Part shown: in pieces, positions 53,311 through 61,669 of the stretch
Position numbering within the stretch: position 1 is the first letter of the stretch
Layout: each line of letters opens with the position of its first letter
Assembly: GCA_046349215.1 (NCBI GenBank)
Contig: JAXMCV010000002.1
Coordinates: forward strand, 1,116,001 to 1,180,000
Source: JAJXWB01 sp046349215
GTDB taxonomy: Bacteria; Pseudomonadota; Alphaproteobacteria; Rhizobiales; Beijerinckiaceae
Direction of reading: 5' to 3'
Length of the DNA: 64,000 nt
Translations under genes and position numbers: made by a program
The notes under the pieces: model-generated
Database searches by the model: none
What the model saw: the letters and a program-made list of their open reading frames with translations, nothing else
What the model was told of the DNA's origin: nothing

Positions 53311-56300
53311 TCACGCGTGATGGAAATCGCTCAACGTGAGCCCGAGACCGGTGCCGACGAGCACGATCTCCATGTTCGCGGGAGACACGTTGCTCGCCGA
53401 GACGAGTTCCGCCGTGTTGGTCGTATTCGCCAGGATCAGCGTGTTGCCGCCGACTTCCATGTAGCCGACGCTGTGGGCGACGAGCGCGACAGTTCCGGTG
53501 TTGCTCATCTTGCCCTGCCAGAACGGAACGCCGGAACTGGCGGAAATGCCGGCGATGTTGGTGAGGTCGATCCTGCTCAACCCGTGAATGAAGTCGGTGA
53601 TCGTATCGTGGCTCGTTGGCGTACTGTCGGCGGCTGAGTTGTAGACGAACGTCGTTCGGGCCGTGTTTCCGGTCTGGACGGCCGCCAAGGCGGCAAACAA
53701 GCCCACGCCGCTGAAAACCAGACCAAGTTCCGTAACGAAGTCCTGGCCGAGGTTGCCGCTCCCGGCTGGCGTATTGCTTGTGCTGCCCGTCCCGGCGCTC
53801 AGGATGTCAGCGCCGAGCCCGCCCGTAATGGTGTCGCCGCCGCCATTGCCGATGATGAAGTCGTCGCCCGACGACCCGACCAGCTTGTCGGCCTTCGTGC
53901 TGCCGATGACGAAGACGTTGCTACTGGACCCGGGATTGCCGGCAGGATCAGTCGCGACCACCTTGAGGACGTGCGCAGACGTAGAACTTACTGTCGTCCC
54001 GATCGACCAAACGCCCCCGCTACTGACCGTCGAGCCCAAGAATGTCGCGCCGTCGTAGATCGAGATGGCGTCAATGACCTTGGTGTCGGAACTCGTCCCC
54101 AACATTGATACCGCACCGTTGCTCGAAGCGCCGCTCGTAATCTTCACGGTCGGGACGGTCGCATCAACGGTGAAGGTCAGGGCCGAACTCGCCACGCCGG
54201 TGTTGCCGGCGAGATCGGTCGCCGTGGCTGTCAGGCTGTGCAGCCCGTCGCTGAGGACGCCGAGCTTGTAGCTCCACTCGCCTGTTTTCCCACCGACGAT
54301 CACAGTATCGAGTTTCGTGAGGCCGTCGTAGACAGTGACCGTCGCTCCGGCCTCTGCCGAACCAGTCAGCGTCTGAGCCTTGGTGTTGTTGGCCGCATTG
54401 ACGAAGCCATTCACGACCGACGCATCCGCGAGACCAGTCGGCGCTGCCGGCGCTGTCGTGTCGATGATGATGCCTGTATCGGCGCCGGTAACCTTCGCAA
54501 TGCCTGTCGCGTCTAAGGCCGAAGTGGGAATTGATGTGTTGAGCAGGACGGAGACGGTGCCGCCTCCAGAATTCGCGGTAATGAGATCGGCCTTGCTGTC
54601 GCCGTTCACGTCCGCCGCCGCGACGGAACGGGGATCGGTTCCCGTCGCGAAGGTCTGCCGCGTCTGAAACAACGTCTTGTCGCCCGTGCCGAGCAGGACG
54701 GAGACGGTGGTGCTGCCGGCATTTGCGACGATCAGATCGGGCTTGCCGTCGCCGTTCACGTCCGCCGCCGCGACGGAACTTGGAAAGTTTCCCGTAGCGA
54801 AGGTCTTCTGCGGCTGGAACAACGTCTTGTCGCCCGTGCCGAGCAGGACGGAGACGGTGCCGTCTCCAAAATTCGCGATAATGAGATCGGCGTTGCCGTC
54901 GCCGTTCACGTCGGCCGTCGTGATGGAAGCGGGACTTGCTCCCGTGGCGAAGGTCTGCTGCGTCTGAAACAACGTGTCGTTGCCCGTGCCGAGCAGGACG
55001 GAGACGGTGGTGCTGCCGGAATTTGCGACGATAAGATCGGCATTGCCGTCGCCGTTCACGTCGGCCGTCGTGATGGAAGCGGGACTTGCTCCCGTGGCGA
55101 AGGTCTGCTGCGTCTGAAACAACTTGCCGTCGCCTTTGCCGAGCAGGACGGAGACGAAGTTGCTGCCTACATTTGCGGTAATGAGATCAACGTTGCCGTC
55201 GCCGTTCACGTCCGCCGCCGCGACGGAACGGGCATATGCTCCCGTGGCGAAGGTCTGTTGCGTCTTGAACAACGTGCCGTCGCCCGTGCCGAGCAGGACG
55301 GAGACGGTGGCGCTGCTGTAGTTCGCGGTGATAAGATCGGCGTTGCCGTCGCCGTTCACGTCCGCCGCCGTGACGGAAATGGGACCTGCTCCCGTGGCGA
55401 AGGTCTGCTGCGTCTTGAACAACGTGCCGTCGCCTGTGCCGAGCAGGACGGAGACGGTGGCGCTGCTGTAGTTCGCGGTGATAAGATCGGCGTTGCCGTC
55501 GCCGTTCACGTCCGCCGCCGTGACAGACCAAGGACCTGCTCCCGTGGCGAAGGTCTGCTGCGCGGCAAACGACATTTGGCCAGGCGTTGCAATGGTCCCG
55601 CCATTCAAAGCGAGCCCGGTCACCCGCAGGTCGGCGGTGTCGTGGCCGGACGTGACCGAGTAGGTGAATTGCGGATTGTTGCTTGCATCGACGCCCGAAT
55701 AGACCGCGACTTCGCCGTTGCTGAGCGTCAATTCGGGCGAACCCGTCACCGTCACCGGAACAAGGGTCTCCATCGTGAGAACGACTTTCGTTCCCGCGCC
55801 CAGGTGAGTTCCGCTGGGGGTCGATGACGAAATCCCGGTTATGTGATTGGAGGTATCGACGGTGAAGGTCAGCGCCGAGCTTGCATCGCTCGTATTGCCG
55901 GGCGAGGCCGTGTCCGTGGCGGTCGCGGTCAGGCTATGCGAGCCGTTCGCCAGCACGCCGAGCGTGTAGCTCCATGCTCCCGTCTTGGCGTCTGCAGTCG
56001 TCGTGCCGAGCTTGTGCGTCCCATCGTAGACCGTGACGGTCGAACCAGCTTCGGCAGATCCCGTCAGCGCCTGGGTCGTCGTGTCGGAGAGCGCGTTGAC
56101 GATGCCGCCTGAGATTGCGCTGTCGGCCAGATTGGTCGGCGCGGCAGGCGGGGTGGTGTCGATAATGATGCCGGTGTCGAAGGCTTCGCGGACAAAGCCT
56201 GTTAGCAAAGCAGTTAGTTCCGGCCCGAAGGCTGTTCCGATCACCTTCAGATCACTCAGGTTCTGACCTGCCTTGACCGTGTAGGTGAAGGTAAGATTTC

Positions 56301-56502
56301 CGTTTGCATCGACGCCCGAAAAATCGGCTCTTGCGACCGGGACGAGAGCGTCGTCGCCCAACGTAAGCCAATCATCTACTTGAGGCACGACGGCAGGAGT
56401 GGCCAATTTCACCGTGAAAACGACGGTTGAGCCTACGCCAAGCACCGCCCCGCTGCTCTGCGAAACCGCGTATCCAGTTACGGAATTGGTCGTCGTCGTC
56501 AT
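53311..56502 (-). CDS. Large FG-GAP/Ig-like, RTX-type calcium-binding secreted protein
   Basis: A 1063-residue probable adhesin or secreted surface protein. From the N-terminus: SwmB-like strands, a bacterial Ig-like domain (about 130-220), a SwmB-like domain, seven 50-residue FG-GAP/VCBS units with the calcium motif DVNGDGNAD, a second Ig-like domain (near 670-760), a third, and a C-terminal RTX nonapeptide stretch (GSSGDDFIIGNGGGDTITGG). The lack of a signal peptide plus RTX repeats suggests type I secretion; no exporter genes are adjacent. ATG 56502 follows GGGGGG; ATG 56523 is less likely. Base composition is less G+C-rich than neighbours, suggesting transfer. Confidence 0.85.
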   Translation of the reverse strand: MTTTTNSVTGYAVSQSSGAVLGVGSTVVFTVKLATPAVVPQVDDWLTLGDDALVPVARADFSGVDANGNLTFTYTVKAGQNLSDLKVIGTAFGPELTALLTGFVREAFDTGIIIDTTPPAAPTNLADSAISGGIVNALSDTTTQALTGSAEAGSTVTVYDGTHKLGTTTADAKTGAWSYTLGVLANGSHSLTATATDTASPGNTSDASSALTFTVDTSNHITGISSSTPSGTHLGAGTKVVLTMETLVPVTVTGSPELTLSNGEVAVYSGVDASNNPQFTYSVTSGHDTADLRVTGLALNGGTIATPGQMSFAAQQTFATGAGPWSVTAADVNGDGNADLITANYSSATVSVLLGTGDGTLFKTQQTFATGAGPISVTAADVNGDGNADLITANYSSATVSVLLGTGDGTLFKTQQTFATGAYARSVAAADVNGDGNVDLITANVGSNFVSVLLGKGDGKLFQTQQTFATGASPASITTADVNGDGNADLIVANSGSTTVSVLLGTGNDTLFQTQQTFATGASPASITTADVNGDGNADLIIANFGDGTVSVLLGTGDKTLFQPQKTFATGNFPSSVAAADVNGDGKPDLIVANAGSTTVSVLLGTGDKTLFQTRQTFATGTDPRSVAAADVNGDSKADLITANSGGGTVSVLLNTSIPTSALDATGIAKVTGADTGIIIDTTAPAAPTGLADASVVNGFVNAANNTKAQTLTGSAEAGATVTVYDGLTKLDTVIVGGKTGEWSYKLGVLSDGLHSLTATATDLAGNTGVASSALTFTVDATVPTVKITSGASSNGAVSMLGTSSDTKVIDAISIYDGATFLGSTVSSGGVWSIGTTVSSTSAHVLKVVATDPAGNPGSSSNVFVIGSTKADKLVGSSGDDFIIGNGGGDTITGGLGADILSAGTGSTSNTPAGSGNLGQDFVTELGLVFSGVGLFAALAAVQTGNTARTTFVYNSAADSTPTSHDTITDFIHGLSRIDLTNIAGISASSGVPFWQGKMSNTGTVALVAHSVGYMEVGGNTLILANTTNTAELVSASNVSPANMEIVLVGTGLGLTLSDFHHA
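54511..55560 (-). repeat. Seven tandem 150-bp coding repeats
   Basis: Units begin (minus strand) at 55560, 55410, 55260, 55110, 54960, 54810 and 54660, each exactly 150 bases and encoding one FG-GAP unit that starts QQTFATG and contains DVNGDGxxD. Units 1 and 2, and 4 and 5, are nearly identical; unit 7 is the most divergent and its end differs. Exact phase and high identity point to recent duplication. Confidence 0.9.
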
Positions 56503-56921
56503 CAAGCCCCCCTTGAGCGCCACCCTTGCATCGTCTGGCTCTTGGTGAGGCGATTGTGCAGGCGTCGTCTTGAACGTTCCCGCAGTTCACCTCCGGCCAG
56601 TCCTTCCGGTTCGGCGCCTTCTACTCGCTGCCCGAAGCAACGTCGCAGCTTAAAGTAGGAGGGCTGGGCAGATCTTGGCAATTCAGGCAATTAGCTTGTC
56701 ATTCTGCACAGGCTATGGCAGCGCGGCATGATGCGTTGGGGCTTTGAGGGGAAGGACGCGCGGTTCGCGCGGCGGCAGATAGTCAGCGACTGCAGGCAAT
56801 GGCAGAGAACGGTCGATGGACGAAGCCGCTCCGCGGCAGGAGCTGCCCGATTGGGGGCGGCTGAGGTCTGACACTCGGGATTGCACGATCATGTGGGGTT
56901 TCTCTTGAACGGGAGAGCCCC
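56503..56921. other. Region upstream of the IS91-type element
   Basis: No gene seen. It contains the promoter side of the large minus-strand gene and, near the right side, GGGG-TTTCTCTTGAACGGGAGAG-CCCC (56894-56920), a possible hairpin directly before the recombinase start that also supplies its ribosome binding site (GGGAG). The left end of the element should lie here, but I cannot fix it. Confidence 0.3.
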
Positions 56922-57794
56922 ATGGAAGACCACAGCAATGCCCAAGGATCCGTCAGCCCGCTTCGCCAGCGGATGCTCGAGGACATGACCATCCGCGGTT
57001 TCGGCGAGCAGACGAAGCGCGACTACGTCCGGCAGGTGCGTATGTTTGCGGCGTTCATCGACCGCAAGCCGGCCCTTGCCGAGCCGGAGGATCTGCGTCG
57101 CTACCAGCTGCACATGGCGGCCAGCGGCGCGAGCGCCTCCACAATGAACCAGGCCTGCGCGGCCCTTCGGTTCTTCTTCCATGTGACGCTCGGCCGCCCT
57201 GGCTTCGGCGATCGGATGGCGCGGATCTCGACGCCCGAACGCTTACCCGTCGTATTGAGCCCGGAGGAGGTCGCACTGCTGCTGGCGCATGCCTCGAACC
57301 TGAAGCACCGGGCGGCGCTCAGCGTCGCCTATGGTTGCGGCCTGCGCGTTTCCGAGATCGCCAACCTCAAAGTCTCGGATATCGACAGCGCCCGGATGCT
57401 GATCCGCGTCGAACAGGGCAAGGGACGCAAGGATCGCTATGTCATGCTGTCGCCCGATCTGCTCGCGCTGTTACGGCAGTGGTGGCGGGAGAAGCGGCCG
57501 AAGGGATGGCTGTTCCCAGGCCAACAGCCAGGCCAGCCGATCACCTCACGCCAGCTCAGCCGCGCCTGCGTTGCCGCCGCGGCGAGCGCGAGGCTCGGCA
57601 AGCGCGTCTCCATGCACACGCTGCGGCACAGCTTCGCCACGCATCTTCTGGAGCAGAAGGTCGATATCCGCGTCATCCAGACGCTGCTCGGCCACAGGAA
57701 GCTCGACACAACGGCGATCTACACGCGCGTTGCCCTCAAGACGATCCGCGACGTCGAGAGCCCGCTCGCGCTGCTCGCGCCCCCGCACTCCTGA
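56922..57794 (+). CDS. IS91-associated tyrosine recombinase
   Basis: A 290-residue XerC/D-like recombinase. The SAM-like N-terminal domain (about 12-95) precedes the catalytic domain with Arg142 (GCGLRVSEI), Lys168 or Lys170, His232 and Arg235 (HTLRHSFATH), His258 (LLGHRKLD) and Tyr267 (IYTRV). The complete set suggests activity. In this IS91 subgroup such a gene accompanies the transposase, perhaps to resolve circular intermediates, a role not proven. ATG 56922 follows GGGAGAGCC. Confidence 0.9.
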   Translation: MEDHSNAQGSVSPLRQRMLEDMTIRGFGEQTKRDYVRQVRMFAAFIDRKPALAEPEDLRRYQLHMAASGASASTMNQACAALRFFFHVTLGRPGFGDRMARISTPERLPVVLSPEEVALLLAHASNLKHRAALSVAYGCGLRVSEIANLKVSDIDSARMLIRVEQGKGRKDRYVMLSPDLLALLRQWWREKRPKGWLFPGQQPGQPITSRQLSRACVAAAASARLGKRVSMHTLRHSFATHLLEQKVDIRVIQTLLGHRKLDTTAIYTRVALKTIRDVESPLALLAPPHS

Positions 57795-57807
57795 AGACCG
57801 CGCCGTC

Positions 57808-59046
57808 ATGGCGCGGCCTCGCCTCGAGGTCGCAGACGTCTTTCGTCGGCATGGGGAGGCATATCTTGCCGCCCACGCCGGCCGTCTGAGCCTCGGCCAA
57901 CTCAAGGTCGTCTCGGCGATCCGGGCTTGTCGCACCGCGGCGCTCGGTGGCCATGTCGCGCGCTGCGACGGCTGCGGCCATGTCGAGATCGGATACAACT
58001 CCTGTCGCAACCGGCATTGTCCGAAGTGCCAGGGATTTGCCGCGCGCGCCTGGCTCGACAAGCGTCAAGCCGATCTACTGCCGCTCGCCTACTATCACGT
58101 CGTCTTCACCCTGCCGGCGGCGATCGCCGCAATCGCTTTCCAAAACAAGGCGGCGCTCTACGACCTGCTCATGAAGACCGCTGCCGAGACGCTGACGACG
58201 ATCGCCGTCGATCCGAAGCGGCTCGGCGTCAGAATCGGATTCACCAGCGTGCTGCACACTTGGGGATCGGCGCTCACTCACCATCCGCACGTCCACATCA
58301 TCGTCCCCGGCGGCGGCCTGTCGCCGGACGGCGAACGCTGGATCGCCTGCAAGCCCGGCTTCTTTCTGCCCGTGCGTGTCCTGTCGCGCTTCTTCCGTCG
58401 CCGCTTCCTGGAAGGCTTGCTCGCCCTTCATGAGGGCGGCCGGCTGACCTTCTTCGGCGACCTCGCCGGGCTCGCCAACCCCGGTGTGTTCAGAGCCCGT
58501 CTCGCGCCGCTGCGCCGCGCCGAATGGGTCATCTACGCCAAGCGCCCGTTCGGCGGCCCTCAGGCCGTCCTCGCCTATCTGTCGCGCTACACCCACCGCG
58601 TCGCCATCTCAGACAGCCGCATCGTCGCATTCGACGGTCATCGCGTCTCCTTCCGCTGGAAGGACTATCGCGCTCGGGCGAGCGCGCCGGGCGCATGGAT
58701 CAAGACCATGACGCTGCCCGTCGACGAGTTCATGCGCCGCTTCCTGCTGCACGTTCTCCCCGATGGCTTCCACCGCATCCGCCATTACGGCTTCCTCGCC
58801 GGCGCCGCGCGCGTCAAGAACGTCGCGCGCATCAGACAGATGATTGCCGACGTCAGTGGCGCACCGCAGGCCCGACAGAACGTCGGCGAGCCGCATGCCG
58901 AACCGGCAGAAGCGGGTGTCGACGATGAGCGCGAGGAATCCTTCCCCTGCCGCTGCTGTGGTGGTCGCATGACCATCGTCGAGCGCTTCGCCCGCGGCGG
59001 CGCTCCGCAAACGTCGTTCGCAGCCGGATGGAGCGATACATCATGA
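57808..59046 (+). CDS. IS91 family transposase (Y2, HUH)
   Basis: A 412-residue rolling-circle transposase. It has an N-terminal zinc-binding part (Cys53, Cys56, Cys66, Cys71 and Cys74 in CDGCG, SCRNRHCPKC), the metal-binding HUH motif (His161 and His163, HHPHVHIIVPGGG), and the paired catalytic tyrosines Tyr257 and Tyr261 (AYLSRYTHRVAIS). A further cysteine pair (CRCCGG) lies near the C-terminus. It starts 13 bases after the recombinase gene and appears functional. Confidence 0.95.
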   Translation: MARPRLEVADVFRRHGEAYLAAHAGRLSLGQLKVVSAIRACRTAALGGHVARCDGCGHVEIGYNSCRNRHCPKCQGFAARAWLDKRQADLLPLAYYHVVFTLPAAIAAIAFQNKAALYDLLMKTAAETLTTIAVDPKRLGVRIGFTSVLHTWGSALTHHPHVHIIVPGGGLSPDGERWIACKPGFFLPVRVLSRFFRRRFLEGLLALHEGGRLTFFGDLAGLANPGVFRARLAPLRRAEWVIYAKRPFGGPQAVLAYLSRYTHRVAISDSRIVAFDGHRVSFRWKDYRARASAPGAWIKTMTLPVDEFMRRFLLHVLPDGFHRIRHYGFLAGAARVKNVARIRQMIADVSGAPQARQNVGEPHAEPAEAGVDDEREESFPCRCCGGRMTIVERFARGGAPQTSFAAGWSDTS

Positions 59047-59652
59047 TCTGCCCGCGGACCGTCTGCCCCAACCACGATTCCGAACGCACGCAAATTACCG
59101 GCGCAACGCAGCCGCTCGCTTCATGCTCGACAAAATCGACTGCCCAGACGAGCTCGCCGAGCCGGCGCTTCGATCAACGCATCATCCGCAGAAATCATCC
59201 ACGACCGAAGCGCGCCCGTCGCCGCGACACAACCGCAGTCGGCGACACACCGTTCGCGAAAGCCCCATAGCGCCGGCCAATCTGAAACGCCCAACCACTG
59301 GGCCGCGGCTTCCTCCATCGGAGGATTGCCGACGCCGGCCCGCGCGCCGTCACGCACATCCGGGTCGGGCCGGCGTCCGCAATCCTTCACGTTCTCGCCC
59401 ATTAGCGCCAGCCCCGGAAACTGCCGTTCGGGCCGACGCGCCCGGCAGCGGGCCTTCCCAACCGCCGGAAGGGGCGGAAAGCGGACTGTCACTCCACGGC
59501 CTCAATGCTACACGAGCTCAGTGCGGTTCGAGAAATCTCTGCTCTGCACACGCCGACAAAAAAGCGCCGCTCCCGCGACTGCGGAAGCGGAAGCGGCGAA
59601 GTAGTCATTTGGACGATGGCGACAATCCGAACCTGATGCGCTTCTGATTCCG
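59047..59652. other. Non-coding debris after the IS91-type element
   Basis: About 600 bases without a gene I can support. The composition is broken, with short frames only. The element's right end should lie here. The motif GGGCGGAAAGCGGAC (59472-59486) repeats the one near the integrase. Open frames such as 59123-59647 have no family-like content and I do not call them. Confidence 0.4.
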
Positions 59653-59874
59653 TCAGCGCACGACTACAACTCCCCGTCGGACCGGTGCACGATAGACGGG
59701 GGCAACGACCACTGGCGCACGGCGCACGGCGACAGCGCCGCGCGGACCCGCGCACGCGGCGCCACGGGCACCACGAACGCATGCGGCAGCTTCAGCAGGT
59801 GCGACAGTCGCGGCGCTCAGCGCTAAGAAGTCTGCTATGGCGAGAGTGAGGATCGCAAAGACTGATTTCTTCAT
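59653..59874 (-). CDS. Small secreted protein of unknown function
   Basis: A 73-residue protein with a signal peptide (MKKSVFAILTLAIADFLALS..., cleavage about residue 30 after APAEA) and a mature part rich in Ala, Arg, Val and Pro (RGAVAVRRAPVVVAPVYRAP). Similar Arg/Val-rich secreted peptides are common in Rhizobiales. GGAGG lies 8 bases before ATG 59874, which makes translation likely. No function can be proposed. Confidence 0.6.
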   Translation of the reverse strand: MKKSVFAILTLAIADFLALSAATVAPAEAAACVRGARGAACAGPRGAVAVRRAPVVVAPVYRAPVRRGVVVVR

Positions 59875-59945
59875 TCGTATTTCCTCCACCTTCGAGCCGA
59901 TTCGCGGAAGGCCGGCACAAAGTGCACAACGCAAATTGCAACGTC

Positions 59946-60136
59946 CACAGCAGAAGCTCTCGATCGCGACCTTAGGGACCTGCTGCGGCGCGTTTCGCAC
60001 GAGCAGAATATGGCCATGGTCGTCGTGAGCAACGACGAAAAGGTCTTTTGAAGGTTCGACCGAATGCTGCACCTGCGGGACGATCGACTGGAGAACGAGA
60101 AAAGCCGCGCTCCAGTGTCGATCCCGGCTGAATAGA
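59946..60136 (+). pseudogene. Remnant of an ABC transporter ATPase
   Basis: Two reading frames carry pieces of a LolD/MacB-type ATPase. The first (59948-59968) reads QQKLSIA, like the ABC signature. The second (from 59968) reads DLRDLLRRVSHEQNMAMVVV then SNDEKVF, a stop, and RFDRMLHLRDDRLENE, ending at 60136. This matches the region after Walker B, including the H-loop (here Asn instead of His). About 30 residues with Walker B are missing, so it is frameshifted, internally deleted and interrupted. Confidence 0.65.
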
Positions 60137-60147
60137 AACGACCCCCG

Positions 60148-60171
60148 AATGCGCTGACGCATTCGAGGGCC
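60148..60171 (-). terminator. Probable terminator of the Spy/CpxP-like gene
   Basis: On the minus strand CCCTCGAATGCG-TCAG-CGCATTCGGGGG forms a long stem with one mismatch, followed by TCGTTTCT, a modest T-rich tail. It lies 22 bases past the stop of the Spy-like gene. Confidence 0.55.
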
Positions 60172-60192
60172 GAAATCGCCGATCGTTCCGGT

Positions 60193-60765
60193 TCAACGCT
60201 GGAAGCGAGAGCCGCCCCGGAAGGCGCCGCGCATCGGACCCGGGCCGAAGGCGAGCCCCGGGAGGATGTCCTGCGCTATCGGTTTCTGGGCGTCTGTCAG
60301 CCCCCCGAGCAGTTCTTTCGCTGCCGCCGAAACGGAATCCTGGTTCTTGCGCGCCTGTTCGCGCATTTGCGTCGCGAAGGCATTTCTATCCTGCGGCGTC
60401 TTGTCGGTCGTCGAATCCCAGAGCGACTTCATGTTCGCCACGGCCTCCTGGATGGTCTTCGAGTATTTGGTCCACGCTGGCTCCTGCGCCGTCGTGATGC
60501 CGATCTCCTTCTTGAGGCCGTCGAGCTGCGCCGGATCGGTCATGGCGAATTGCGGTCCGCCGCGCATCCAGCCGCCCCCCATCATTCCTCGGCCCATCAT
60601 GCCCGGCCCGTAGCCGCCCATCATGCCCGGTCCCCAACCGCCGCCGCCATCGCGTCCGCCATGCATGAAGGGTGGGCCGTAGCCCGATCCGAAGGGCTGC
60701 GCCAACGCCAGTCCGCCGAACAGCAGGACGGCGGCGGCGCCGATCATAAGGCTCTTCCGGTTCAT
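60193..60765 (-). CDS. Spy/CpxP family periplasmic protein
   Basis: A 190-residue periplasmic protein with a signal peptide (about 1-22, cleavage after LALA). A Gly/Met-rich segment (about 25-70, GMMGGYGPGMMGRGMMGGG) precedes a helical domain with one LTDAQ motif (LTxxQ) near 157. This resembles Spy/CpxP chaperones, which hold unfolded proteins and, for CpxP, restrain a sensor kinase. The Met-rich part could bind copper. AAGGAG precedes ATG 60765. It is divergent from a two-component system that likely controls it. Confidence 0.8.
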   Translation of the reverse strand: MNRKSLMIGAAAVLLFGGLALAQPFGSGYGPPFMHGGRDGGGGWGPGMMGGYGPGMMGRGMMGGGWMRGGPQFAMTDPAQLDGLKKEIGITTAQEPAWTKYSKTIQEAVANMKSLWDSTTDKTPQDRNAFATQMREQARKNQDSVSAAAKELLGGLTDAQKPIAQDILPGLAFGPGPMRGAFRGGSRFQR

Positions 60766-60859
60766 CGATCTCTCCTTGCTTTCGAAAAACGACTTGGTCG
60801 TCGCTTGGCGCGAATTTGCGAGGAGAGCGTCACCCGAGTTTTTCAATCGGCGGAGAAAT

Positions 60860-60906
60860 TGTGACAAACTGTGACAATCGCGGCGGTTGCCGCATTTCGT
60901 CACACT
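60860..60906. promoter_or_regulatory. Response-regulator binding site candidate
   Basis: TGTGACAAAC (60860-60869) is directly followed by TGTGACAATC (60870-60879), a head-to-tail repeat with exactly 10-base phasing, as OmpR/PhoB-type regulators bind. A third, inverted copy, TGTGACGA, lies at 60897-60904. The site is central between the Spy-like and regulator genes and may control both. Confidence 0.5.
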
Positions 60907-60940
60907 TTTCGGCGCCCGCTGGATACGCGGCGTGGCGTAT

Positions 60941-61669
60941 ATGATGGACATGCAAGGCGCGTCGCACATCCTCATCGTCGACGATCATCGTGAAATTCGC
61001 GAGCTCGTCTCGCGCGCCCTGCAGAAAGACGGCTTCCGGGTCAGCACAGCCGGCGATGGTCGCGCCATGCGAAGCGTCTTGGCGGACGCGCGGATCGACC
61101 TCATCCTGCTCGACCTGATGCTGCCCGGCGAGGACGGACTGTCGCTCTGCCGCAGTCTGCGCGCCGAATCCGACGTCCCGATCATCATGCTGACCGCCAA
61201 GGGCGACGAGGTCGACCGGGTGGTCGGTCTCGAGCTCGGCGCCGACGACTACGTGGCGAAGCCCTTCGGTAGCCGCGAGTTGATCGCGCGCATCCGCGCG
61301 GTGCTGCGGCGCAACAGGCGACGCGGATCGAACGAACCCGCAGAACGGCCGAAGCGGTACGCCTTCGACCGCTGGACTTTCGATGTCGACCGTCGGGAAC
61401 TGCTGGGCGCCGATTCCGTCGCGACACCCCTGAGCACGGGCGAATTTGACCTCCTACTCGTCATGGTGGAGCACGCGCAGCGCACGCTGAGCCGCGATCA
61501 ATTGCTCGATCTCGCGCGCGGGCGGGCGGCGAACGCCTTCGATCGGAGCATCGATACGCAGGTTAGCCGCTTGCGCAAGAAGGTCGAACGCGACCCTGCC
61601 AATCCGGAAATCATCAGGACCGTGTGGGGCGGGGGATACCTGTTCGCGCCCGAGGTGCGCAGGGAATGA
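60941..61669 (+). CDS. OmpR/PhoB family response regulator
   Basis: A 242-residue two-component regulator. The receiver domain (about 8-120) has the phosphoacceptor Asp58 (LILLDLMLP), the acidic pair VDDH and Lys at AKPFGS. The winged-helix domain (about 140-238) has PLSTGEFDLLLVM, RSIDTQVSRLRKKVE and RTVWGGGYLFAPE. I use ATG 60941, although 60944 and 60950 are equally in frame; the longer start at 60887 would run into the promoter repeats. The stop overlaps the kinase start (ATGA). Confidence 0.93.
   Translation: MMDMQGASHILIVDDHREIRELVSRALQKDGFRVSTAGDGRAMRSVLADARIDLILLDLMLPGEDGLSLCRSLRAESDVPIIMLTAKGDEVDRVVGLELGADDYVAKPFGSRELIARIRAVLRRNRRRGSNEPAERPKRYAFDRWTFDVDRRELLGADSVATPLSTGEFDLLLVMVEHAQRTLSRDQLLDLARGRAANAFDRSIDTQVSRLRKKVERDPANPEIIRTVWGGGYLFAPEVRRE

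Larger units (their letters stand above)
56922..59046 (+). mobile_element. IS91-family element with accessory tyrosine recombinase (core genes)
   Basis: Two adjacent genes, a XerD-like recombinase and a Y2/HUH transposase, form the core of an IS91-type rolling-circle element. Such elements have no terminal inverted repeats, so the coordinates given are those of the genes, and the true ends lie in the flanks (roughly 56700-56920 and 59047-59500). Both genes look intact. Confidence 0.8.

Noticed and set aside
54511..55560. Regular 150-base repeats as a possible CRISPR array
   Set aside because: Repeats are coding, directly adjoining, far too long, with no short repeat/spacer alternation and no cas genes.
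59123..59647. 174-codon plus-strand frame after the IS91-type transposase
   Set aside because: Pro/Arg/Ser-rich without any domain or start signal; looks like random open frame in non-coding debris.
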